Both the position numbers and the translations under genes were made by a program. From Phycisphaerae bacterium (GTDB taxonomy: Bacteria > Planctomycetota > Phycisphaerae > Phycisphaerales > SM1A02): a stretch of DNA of 64,000 nucleotides. Each line of letters opens with the position of its first letter. The stretch's first letter is position 1. The DNA lies in the NCBI GenBank assembly GCA_016795035.1, contig JAEUIT010000090.1, positions 1-64,000 on the forward strand, given 5' to 3'. Shown here one piece after another: positions 35,109-42,117 of the stretch. The notes beneath the pieces are model-generated. The model worked only from the letters and a program-made list of their open reading frames with translations. It was not told where the DNA came from and searched no databases.

Positions 35109-35723
35109 TCAGCCGTTGAGGAGCTGGGATCCGGCGCCGAGCATGAGGTCCTCACGCTGCGCCGGCTTGAGGAGCTTGAGTTCGGACGCGATGTTCGCGA
35201 CGGTGCCGAGGCCGATGATCGCCCACGAGATCATCGCGGCCTCGGCCTCCGCCTTCGCCGACGTCTTCTGCCCGCGATGCTCGAGCACATGGTCGCGCAC
35301 GAACGCGTGGTAGCGGCGATACATGTCGGCGAGCGCAGCGCGGATGTCCGGATCGTCGGTCTCGTTGAGCCCGGCGAAGATCAGGCGGTGGTTGCCGAAT
35401 TCGCCGAGATGCTCCGCCTCATGCGCGAGCAGGCGCTCGGCAGGAGTCGGCGTCCGTCGATTGCGGCCCGCGCCGGTCGGCGTCGCAGGCTTCGCGAGGA
35501 CGCGCATCCAGATCTCGATCGAGAGGTCGTACACGTAGCCGATCGCGGCGATGAACATCGCCTTCTTGTCGGGCCAGAGGCGGTAGAGGATGTTCTCCTG
35601 CACGCCGCAGCGCTCCGCGATCGCCGCCGTGGTCGCGCGCCGGTAGCCGAGATCCGCGAAGGCGCGCGCGACCACCGGGAGGAGTTCGCGGCGCTTGTCG
35701 TCCTGTTGGCTCGGGCGTGGCAT
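35109..35723 (-). CDS. TetR/AcrR family transcriptional regulator
   Basis: 204 residues. The N-terminal helix-turn-helix DKRRELLPVVARAFADLGYRR...AAIAERCGVQENILYRLWPDKKAMF is classic TetR. The C-terminal helical ligand domain (about 70-204) is not assignable. Its own promoter region holds the inverted repeat O2 just after a TAGAGT box, and a second copy lies before the next gene, which supports autoregulation plus control of the secreted protein. It is downstream of the DprE1-like gene on the same strand. Confidence 0.93.
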   Translation of the reverse strand: MPRPSQQDDKRRELLPVVARAFADLGYRRATTAAIAERCGVQENILYRLWPDKKAMFIAAIGYVYDLSIEIWMRVLAKPATPTGAGRNRRTPTPAERLLAHEAEHLGEFGNHRLIFAGLNETDDPDIRAALADMYRRYHAFVRDHVLEHRGQKTSAKAEAEAAMISWAIIGLGTVANIASELKLLKPAQREDLMLGAGSQLLNG

Positions 35724-35737
35724 CGGCGGTCCGTTGT

Positions 35738-35753
35738 GGAAGTGGACACTTAC
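35738..35753. promoter_or_regulatory. Candidate TetR operator O2 (autoregulatory)
   Basis: 16-bp imperfect inverted repeat GGAAGTGGACACTTAC between the DprE1-like stop and the tetR start. On the minus strand it directly follows TAGAGT, so a bound repressor would cover the -10/start region. Confidence 0.6.
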
Positions 35754-35810
35754 TCTACCGCCACCATCGGCGTGCGCGGGGTCGCACCCGCGACTTTTCC
35801 GAAGATTGCG

Positions 35811-37226
35811 TCACACGAGCCCGAGCCGGGCGCCGAGGTCGCTCCGGAGGATTCCGTGCGGATCGAGACGGCGACGAAGGCTCCGGAAACGCTCGACCTC
35901 GGCGTCGCCCCAGGCGGCACGGACCGCGGCGGGCGTCGCGGTGGCGTCCTTCGCGAAGTAGATGCGCCCGCCGGCGCCCGTGACGATCTCGTCGAACCGG
36001 CGACACAGGGCCCAGAGCCGCTCGCGGTTCGCCGCAGTCACGCGGAAGTCCATCGCCAACGAGAAGCCGTCGACCGCGTGCGTCAGAAGGAACGGCTCCG
36101 GGCGATGACGCTTGTAGACGAGGAGGTACGGCGGCAGGCCGGCACTCTGGGCGAGCCGAATGAGCTCGCCGTGGGCACGCACCGCCTCGGCGGCCGGCAC
36201 GAACGACTGGTACTGGATGAGCCCGCCGCGCCCGTACGAGCGCTTCCACCCCGGCACATAGTCGAGCAGGAACGCGAACGCGGCGTGCGACTGGAGATAG
36301 CGCGCGCCTCGCCGCGCCTCGCGGGAGCCCGCGATGTCCTTCGCGCGGTTGATCGCCCGCATGCCGACGTCGTTGACGAACGGACGCAGAAACGCCCACA
36401 TCCACCGCTTCGGCACGATGCCCATCACCCGCGACGGCAGATCCTGCCGCGCGAGACTCAGCGTTGCAGCCGCAGCGGGGTCCGCCGTGCCGTCGGCGTA
36501 TGTGGCCTTGTGCACGATGCCACGGCCGAGCGACTCGCCGCGCGCGAATCCGTCGATCCAGCCGACGAGATAGTCCGAGCCTTCGCGCTCGCGCTCGAAG
36601 AGATCGGCCATCTCGCCGAGCGAACGGGGCGCGAAGACCGACACCGAGAGCCTGCCGCCCGGAACCTTGCGCAGCCGAATCGTGGCGTCGACCACGCACC
36701 CGAGCAGCCCGAACGATCCGGGCACGGCGTGGAAGAGCTCGGCGTCGCTCTCGCGCGTCACCCGTCGCGACTCGCCGCTCGGGAGGACGATCGTGAAGGC
36801 GTCGACGTGGTTCGCGATCGTTCCGGCGTGGAACGCGTTCTTGCCGTGGATGTTGGCGGCGAGGATCCCGCCCACCGTGGGCATCGCCGTGCCGGACACG
36901 ACGGGCGGCCACCAGCCGTGCGGAATGCCGCGCTGCCAGAGATCGCGCACGGTGACGCCGGCCTCGGCCGTCACCAGGCCATTGGCGGCGTCGAACGACG
37001 AGATCGCCTGCAACGCGGAGCAGTCGAGCACGTAGCCGCCGGCGTTGAGCGCCGCGTCGCCATACGCGCAGCCGGCGCCGCGCATCGCGACGGTGCGGCC
37101 CTCGGCATGCGCGCGTCCGAAGAGCGCGGCGACATCGGCGGGCGTGCCTGCAACGACGAGATCGGCGTCGGACGACACTGCCCCGCCCCAACCGAAGAGC
37201 CTGGTGCGCCGTACCGGTTCAGACAT
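35811..37226 (-). CDS. DprE1-like FAD-linked oxidoreductase
   Basis: 471 residues. FAD-binding (PCMH/VAO type) N-terminal half with MRGAGCAYGDAALNAGG and TVGGILAANIHGKNAFHAG, then NHVDAFTIVLPSG. The C-terminus GGRIYFAKDATAT and LDPHGILRSDLGARLGLV match the C-terminus of mycobacterial DprE1 as I recall it, with the catalytic Tyr/Lys pair kept (IYFAK). The position of the benzothiazinone-targeted Cys of mycobacterial DprE1 appears to be Ala (SLAMDF). DprE1 oxidises the 2'-OH of a polyprenylphosphoryl-ribose. It overlaps the SDR gene by 8 bases. Confidence 0.85.
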   Translation of the reverse strand: MSEPVRRTRLFGWGGAVSSDADLVVAGTPADVAALFGRAHAEGRTVAMRGAGCAYGDAALNAGGYVLDCSALQAISSFDAANGLVTAEAGVTVRDLWQRGIPHGWWPPVVSGTAMPTVGGILAANIHGKNAFHAGTIANHVDAFTIVLPSGESRRVTRESDAELFHAVPGSFGLLGCVVDATIRLRKVPGGRLSVSVFAPRSLGEMADLFEREREGSDYLVGWIDGFARGESLGRGIVHKATYADGTADPAAAATLSLARQDLPSRVMGIVPKRWMWAFLRPFVNDVGMRAINRAKDIAGSREARRGARYLQSHAAFAFLLDYVPGWKRSYGRGGLIQYQSFVPAAEAVRAHGELIRLAQSAGLPPYLLVYKRHRPEPFLLTHAVDGFSLAMDFRVTAANRERLWALCRRFDEIVTGAGGRIYFAKDATATPAAVRAAWGDAEVERFRSLRRRLDPHGILRSDLGARLGLV

Positions 37227-37995
37227 TCAGCCGCCTGAAGATGAAGGACGGCGTCGCACGGATGCCCAGCATGACGAAGCGCCACCACCACGGGACGTAC
37301 ACGACCTGCCGACGCCGCTCGCAGGCGCGCACGATGGCGTGCGCGCAGGCGTCGGGGGACATGACGCCGAACGTCCCCTCGACTCCCTTTAGCATGTCGG
37401 TGTCGACGAAGCCGGGCTTCACCGTCACCACCGACACGCCATGTCGCGTGAGGCGGTTTCGGAGCGACTCGAGATACGTGACGAAGCCCGCCTTCGACGC
37501 CGCGTATCCCGGAGCCTTGATCCGTCCGCGGTCGGCCGCGACGGAGGAAATGCCGACGATCTGTCCGGACTTCGACGCGAGAAACGATCGGGCCGCACGA
37601 TTGCACCAGGCAATCGCCCCAAGGAAGTTGGTCTCGATCATCGCCGCGTCCTTCGTCGTGTCGAACTCGTCGAGCGCGACCTTGGGCATCGTGCCCGCGC
37701 AGTAGACGAGGCGATCGATCGGCCCGCCCAGCGCACGTTCGCACGCGTCCCACGCGGCGTCCACGCGATCGCGCGCCGCGACATCGTGCACCACGATCGT
37801 CACGAGTGCGTTCGGCACCGCGTTACGGACGGCGGACGCGGTCGCGAGGAGGGCATCTTCCCGACGCGCCAAGATCGCGACGGCGTTGCCGCGACGCGCG
37901 AACGCGACAGCTAACGCCGCGCCGATGCCGGTGGAGCCGCCGACGATGACGGTTCGTGCGGCGCCGTTGTGTGATTGAGCCTGCAATCCTTGCAT
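37219..37995 (-). CDS. SDR oxidoreductase, DprE2-like partner
   Basis: 258 residues. Classical short-chain dehydrogenase: cofactor motif VIVGGSTGIGAALA, YCAGTM for the NAG-like turn, ISSVAA with the catalytic Ser, and GYAASKAG with the YxxxK pair. The C-terminus ends in a hydrophobic/basic stretch (VPWWWRFVMLGIRATPSFIFRRL), which suggests membrane association. It is immediately upstream of and overlapping the DprE1-like gene, so the pair could epimerise a polyprenylphosphoryl-pentose through a keto intermediate. A TAGCAT box lies 9 nt before the ATG. Confidence 0.87.
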   Translation of the reverse strand: MQGLQAQSHNGAARTVIVGGSTGIGAALAVAFARRGNAVAILARREDALLATASAVRNAVPNALVTIVVHDVAARDRVDAAWDACERALGGPIDRLVYCAGTMPKVALDEFDTTKDAAMIETNFLGAIAWCNRAARSFLASKSGQIVGISSVAADRGRIKAPGYAASKAGFVTYLESLRNRLTRHGVSVVTVKPGFVDTDMLKGVEGTFGVMSPDACAHAIVRACERRRQVVYVPWWWRFVMLGIRATPSFIFRRLNV

Positions 37996-38401
37996 GGAAC
38001 TCGCATGCTACGAGAACCGGACGCCAGCGCCCGAAGTGGCAGACGATGACGCAGAGACGATGTCAGACTGCCCGTCGTACAGTCCTCAGAGGCTTCCTCC
38101 GATTCTCGAAACCAGCGCTGCACCGATGTCCGATGTCGATTCATGACTCGCCAGTCGCGTGCGCGCGGCAGGCACGCCTTATGCTCTACCCCCGATGCAC
38201 GAGCGGACGCGCGATGTCCCGCCGTGCCGGACGACGCGGGAACCTTTCCGATTCGTCCAGCTCTCGTAGGTAGAGGGTCGTGCGAGAGGGACGCAACGAT
38301 CGGAATCTTCCGATCTTCGTTGCGGCCTTTCGAGCCATTGTTCGCAGCGTGAGGAGTACGTCCGTTCGCCAGACGGGCGTGCGGAACAACCAAGTTGGGA
38401 T
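37996..38401. other. Gap with strong hairpin before LuxR-type gene
   Basis: About 400 bases between divergent genes. The notable element is an inverted repeat at 38292-38324: GATCGGAA-TC-TTCCGATC extended by CGCAAC/GTTGCG outside a 3-nt bulge. It is not followed by a T-tract, so it looks more like an operator or leader structure than a terminator. No reading frame here is convincing. Confidence 0.5.
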
Positions 38402-38410
38402 GTGATCGGC

Positions 38411-39259
38411 ATGAACACTACACGGCCGGACGAATCGCCATTGCAGATGCCTGTGCGGCAGGCCGCGCGCCCGCTCGCCGCACGAAAGGCGAGTCCGCCT
38501 CCGTCGCACGCGACGCGCACGACCATTCGCGTCCTGTCCGTCGGCGCCGACAGCCAGTCGACCGCAGGGCTCGTCCTCCCCGCGCCGCATGAGGAGCCGA
38601 TCCTTCTCGTCGGCACCCTCGAGTCGTCGAACCTCGTGCTGACGGACATCGTGCGGCTTCGGCCAGACGTGGTCCTCCTCGACGCCGAGGCCCCCGGCGC
38701 GGATTCCTTCTCCGTTGCAGCCACGATCGCCGAGCGCCACTTGGGCACACACGTGATCATGCGGACGGCGCACGCGAGCGAGCCGCTATTCGAAGCTGCG
38801 TATCGCAGCGGCGCCTCGGGCATCTTCCTCCGGTCGGAGGATCCCGCCGACCTTCGCGAGGGGATCTGCACCGTCGCGAACAGCCATGACGGCGTGTTCG
38901 TGGTCGGGCCGAAGTTCCGCGAGGGCTGCGTCCTCTGCGCCCACGCCAACGGGCAGAAGCTCGCGTCGTCGCGATCCGCGCCGGGATCCGCCGCCGAAGC
39001 TCCGCGCGAGTTGCGGCCCCGTGCCGACCACCAGGCGGACTCCACGTTGCACGTGCGGCTCGGGCTACTCTCGCCGCGCGAGCTCGAAGTCCTTCGGCAC
39101 ATCGGCCAAGGCCTCTCGCGGACCGAGATCGCGGAGACGCTCTGCCGAAGCGCGAAGACGATCGACGGCCATCAGGAGCGCATCCTCCGCAAGCTCGGGC
39201 TCTCCTCGCGATCGGACCTCATTCGGTTCGCGATCCGCGAGAAGCTCGTCGAGGCGTGA
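38411..39259 (+). CDS. LuxR/NarL-type regulator with degenerate receiver
   Basis: 282 residues from the ATG at 38411 (a GTG at 38402 is possible). Residues about 38-165 resemble a receiver domain: VVLLDAEAPGADSF keeps the phospho-acceptor-like Asp, but the N-terminal acidic pair is reduced (SVGADSQ) and the conserved Lys is replaced in FLRSEDPADL. After a low-complexity linker the C-terminal HTH is canonical: LSPRELEVLRHIGQGLSRTEIAETLCRSAKTIDGHQERILRKLGLSSR. A DNA-binding regulator, possibly phosphorylation-independent. No histidine kinase nearby. Confidence 0.87.
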   Translation: MNTTRPDESPLQMPVRQAARPLAARKASPPPSHATRTTIRVLSVGADSQSTAGLVLPAPHEEPILLVGTLESSNLVLTDIVRLRPDVVLLDAEAPGADSFSVAATIAERHLGTHVIMRTAHASEPLFEAAYRSGASGIFLRSEDPADLREGICTVANSHDGVFVVGPKFREGCVLCAHANGQKLASSRSAPGSAAEAPRELRPRADHQADSTLHVRLGLLSPRELEVLRHIGQGLSRTEIAETLCRSAKTIDGHQERILRKLGLSSRSDLIRFAIREKLVEA

Positions 39260-39288
39260 CCTCCGCCACGCGTTCGCCGATCTGGCTC

Positions 39289-39294
39289 TACGCT
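39289..39294 (+). promoter_or_regulatory. -10 box, leaderless promoter
   Basis: TACGCT, 7 nt before the GTG at 39302. Confidence 0.5.
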
Positions 39295-39301
39295 GTGCCG
39301 C

Positions 39302-40240
39302 GTGACTGACGGCTCGCCTGATCCGCTTCCTCCGGCACCGCGGCCGTCGAGCGACGACGCCGCATTCCGTCGCATCGCCGAGGAGGCGAAACTCGACAGC
39401 AGCGAACGGGGCCGCGCGGCCTACGACCTCGCGTTTTGGGATCTCACGCTCGACCTGCCCACGTGGCATCTCCTCGTCACGGAACTTGACCGCACCGCGG
39501 GCGGCGCCCCGGCGTTCCTCGCCGCCGCATTGCCGATTCCGCACGCCGACGACGCCGCGCCGCCGCGCGTCGCGTGCGCCTTCTCGTCCTTCGAACGGGC
39601 GACCGCGGCCACGCGTCCGGAGTTCTTACCGTTGCAGCCAGGTCGCCGAAGCGTGGTCACGCTGCCGCGCGATCGCGCGTGCGACGCGCTGTGCGCGTCG
39701 CCGCTCGTCGACGCCCTCTGCATGAATCCGGACGACCTCGAGTCGTCGCGCCTGCTTCCGCTCCGCGAGCTCGCGGCGTCGTTCGAGCGTCGATTCGATC
39801 GCCTCACTCCGCGCATGTTCGGTCGTTTCGCCGAAGCGGCCAACCGCGGCGGCGCCGCGTTCCGCGTCCGGCTGATTCGCCGGCTTCTCGAGAACGCCGA
39901 ATGGTGGTTCGTCGCGACCGAACGTCGACGTCACGCGCCGGCGCTCGTCGCGGTCGGGGACGACCAGTTCGTCGTGCCGCTTTTCACGATCGGCGAGTGG
40001 GCGCGACGTGCCGGACCGCGCATCGTGGCACCGTTGCATGAGGGAAGTCCGCTCGAATTCCCGTTGGCGCCCGTCGATGGCGTCAGCTACCTGAGGCGAC
40101 TGCACGAGCGCGAGCGCGCTGGGGCCACCGCCGTACTCGTGAACGACGTGCGCGACCCCGCGGGCAACGGGCTCCCCGGCGAGCCGGCGGCGATTCCTCT
40201 CGCCGAGCTTCTCGCGTCGGCGGAAACCCTCGGGTGGTAA
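39302..40240 (+). CDS. Hypothetical protein with SseB-like region
   Basis: 312 residues from a GTG. The segments around LVAVGDDQFVVPLFTIGEWARRAGPRIVAPLHEG and the repeated alpha/beta pattern are reminiscent of SseB N-terminal-like domains, but the match is weak. The N-terminus is Pro/Asp-rich and probably disordered. No membrane span. It ends about 285 bases before a strong terminator and is 42 bases after the LuxR-type gene, with its own TACGCT box. Confidence 0.7.
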   Translation: MTDGSPDPLPPAPRPSSDDAAFRRIAEEAKLDSSERGRAAYDLAFWDLTLDLPTWHLLVTELDRTAGGAPAFLAAALPIPHADDAAPPRVACAFSSFERATAATRPEFLPLQPGRRSVVTLPRDRACDALCASPLVDALCMNPDDLESSRLLPLRELAASFERRFDRLTPRMFGRFAEAANRGGAAFRVRLIRRLLENAEWWFVATERRRHAPALVAVGDDQFVVPLFTIGEWARRAGPRIVAPLHEGSPLEFPLAPVDGVSYLRRLHERERAGATAVLVNDVRDPAGNGLPGEPAAIPLAELLASAETLGW

Positions 40241-40524
40241 CCCCGTTCGCACGTGCGTCTCGACGAACGGACGCGCTTCTTCGCGCGGCTGCGCATCGAA
40301 TCCCGCAATTCGAAGGGTGAAGTCACGTTTCACGGAAACCGAATCGCGAGAAGAAACGTACAGATTGGCGTCACAGCCAGTGACCGACGAACAGATAGTT
40401 GCGGAAGCCTGCACGGGAACACCCGACGCAAACGGGACACAGGCGACCAAGACGACAGCGACACGGACCAACCAACGACAGGCCACTGACAGGGCCACGA
40501 CTCTCTTCCGAAATCTCTCCTTGC
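40241..40524 (+). other. Non-coding stretch, possible small RNA or long 3' UTR
   Basis: This 284-base stretch is less GC-rich and more A/C-rich than its surroundings and ends in a strong intrinsic terminator. I see no protein with realistic composition on either strand. A TACAGA box near 40359 could be a -10, but no -35 is clear. It may be the 3' UTR of the 39302 gene or a separate small RNA. Confidence 0.4.
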
Positions 40525-40582
40525 TGCCGAACCCCGGACAAGGTCCCACGAGCGACCTGCATAGCCGGGGTTCGGCATTTTT
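40525..40582 (+). terminator. Strong Rho-independent terminator
   Basis: Perfect 13-bp stem TGCCGAACCCCGG (40525-40537) with CCGGGGTTCGGCA (40565-40577), then TTTTT. The 27-nt loop is unusually long. It works on the plus strand only, as the minus side lacks a T-tract. Confidence 0.88.
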
Positions 40583-40629
40583 GTCGCGCGTCGCCTCGAT
40601 CGATGCGGCGTCGTCGCGGACGCGTTCGC

Positions 40630-42024
40630 TCACGCGTCGAACGAGCCGTCAGGCGATGTCGGCACCTTCGGCTCGGCCGGCGCGCTCGGCGTTTCAGGCG
40701 CGAGCCCGTCGACGCGCGCCTGCTCGAGCACTTCCGACTGCGCGATGTGCCAGCGGCCGTCCCGAGCAACGACGAGATAGCGCGTGCGGTACTCGTTGGT
40801 GCGGTCGTGGGAGTGGCCCCAGTGCGTCACGCGACCGTCGACTTGGTAACGGCACACGACGCGAAAACCCGGCACCGACTCGTCCGGCTTTCCGGGCGTG
40901 AGGCTCGGCGTGTCGACCATCCCGACGTCCTCGACCGCCACGTCGAGCTCGCGCACCGCGCGGACGCGGCTCAGCGCGCCCCCTTCCTCCTGCATCACGA
41001 GGCTCCGGTGGATCGCCAGGTAGATCTCCTCGAGCAACGGGCCGTCGACGCTCTTCGCGAGCGCGTCGTAGATCGCGCTTTCCTCGGTGAAGTCGAACGC
41101 GCGGTACAGGTTCTCGTGCAGCGGCCGGAAGATCGCGGCGGCCTCGTCGCCCGACGGAAGCCCGGTCGCGGCCGAACCGACCGCGACGGTCGCGATCGGC
41201 ACCCTCCAGAGGAGCGGCGCGAGCGCGAGGCTCGCGACGGCGACGGCGGTCGCGCGACCGGCCGGGGCTCCGGCGCGGCGCTTCCGCAACGCGGAGATGG
41301 CGGACCATGCTGCAACGACGAGCGCCAGCGCCGTGAGCCCTGAGAGGCGACGCCGCTCGACCTCGACCGGCGTCGGCACCGCCAGCAGGCGCGACGACGC
41401 ACCGCCCGGCAACGCCCGCCACACGAACTCGGGTTCCGCCTGACGGAATTCGAGCTGCGACCGCAGCCCCTGCGCGGTGAGTTCGGCGGCGATCGTCAGC
41501 GGCGGCGGCGGCGTGACCGTTGAGAGCTCGTCGGGCGGATACATGAGCCAGACGATGCCGACGTAGGTGGGCGGCGCCGTCACGGGCCATGCGAGGTCGA
41601 ACTTGATCTTGCGGAGGCCGCGCATCCCGGACTTCGGAAAGAGCGGGACGAGACTCTCGTCGGGATCGTTGAGGGCAAGCCCGGAGAGGACCGGCACGCG
41701 CGCGGCGTCGGGCGCCTGGCCGTCGACCGTGACGACGCACACCTCTCCCATCCGCCGGCGGAGCGACTCGCTCGCGGCGGCGAGCTCCGCGAGCATCAGG
41801 CGGTCGGGTTCCTCGCGGAAACTCGGGATGAGGTAGTCGAGGAAGACGAGGTTCATCGAGACGTGCGCGACGAACGCGTCCTCGCGAAGCTCGAAGTTCA
41901 GGTCGACGTGCGGCCCGTCCTGAGGGTGCAGGTCGCGTGCCTGCGCGGGCCACGTCCACAACGCCATCGCACCGAGCATGACGGCGACGAGATGCGGAAA
42001 CAGGAGCCGGAGGGCGCGAGACAT
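40630..42024 (-). CDS. Exported membrane protein, unknown function
   Basis: 464 residues with a signal peptide (LVAVMLGAMALWTWPAQA), an extracytoplasmic N-terminal half and a membrane hairpin near residues 225-285 (LSGLTALALVVAAWSAISAL; ATAVAVASLALAPLLW). The C-terminal half contains IYDALAKSVDGPLLEEIYLAIHRSL and GRVTHWGHSHDRTNEYRTRYLVV, which looks like an NTF2/SnoaL-like beta sheet. Function unknown. TACACG (complement of 42031-42036) lies 6 nt before the ATG. Divergent from the M28 peptidase. Confidence 0.78.
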   Translation of the reverse strand: MSRALRLLFPHLVAVMLGAMALWTWPAQARDLHPQDGPHVDLNFELREDAFVAHVSMNLVFLDYLIPSFREEPDRLMLAELAAASESLRRRMGEVCVVTVDGQAPDAARVPVLSGLALNDPDESLVPLFPKSGMRGLRKIKFDLAWPVTAPPTYVGIVWLMYPPDELSTVTPPPPLTIAAELTAQGLRSQLEFRQAEPEFVWRALPGGASSRLLAVPTPVEVERRRLSGLTALALVVAAWSAISALRKRRAGAPAGRATAVAVASLALAPLLWRVPIATVAVGSAATGLPSGDEAAAIFRPLHENLYRAFDFTEESAIYDALAKSVDGPLLEEIYLAIHRSLVMQEEGGALSRVRAVRELDVAVEDVGMVDTPSLTPGKPDESVPGFRVVCRYQVDGRVTHWGHSHDRTNEYRTRYLVVARDGRWHIAQSEVLEQARVDGLAPETPSAPAEPKVPTSPDGSFDA

Positions 42025-42030
42025 CGCAGC

Positions 42031-42036
42031 CGTGTA
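42031..42036 (-). promoter_or_regulatory. -10 box, leaderless promoter
   Basis: TACACG on the minus strand, 6 nt before the ATG at 42024. Confidence 0.45.
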
Positions 42037-42117
42037 GCCTACGGCCGGTTTGGATTCACCTGCGGAGCCCGTCGCGGTCGCGCGGCGGTGCGCTCGCCAA
42101 CCTCATAGGGGCACTTC

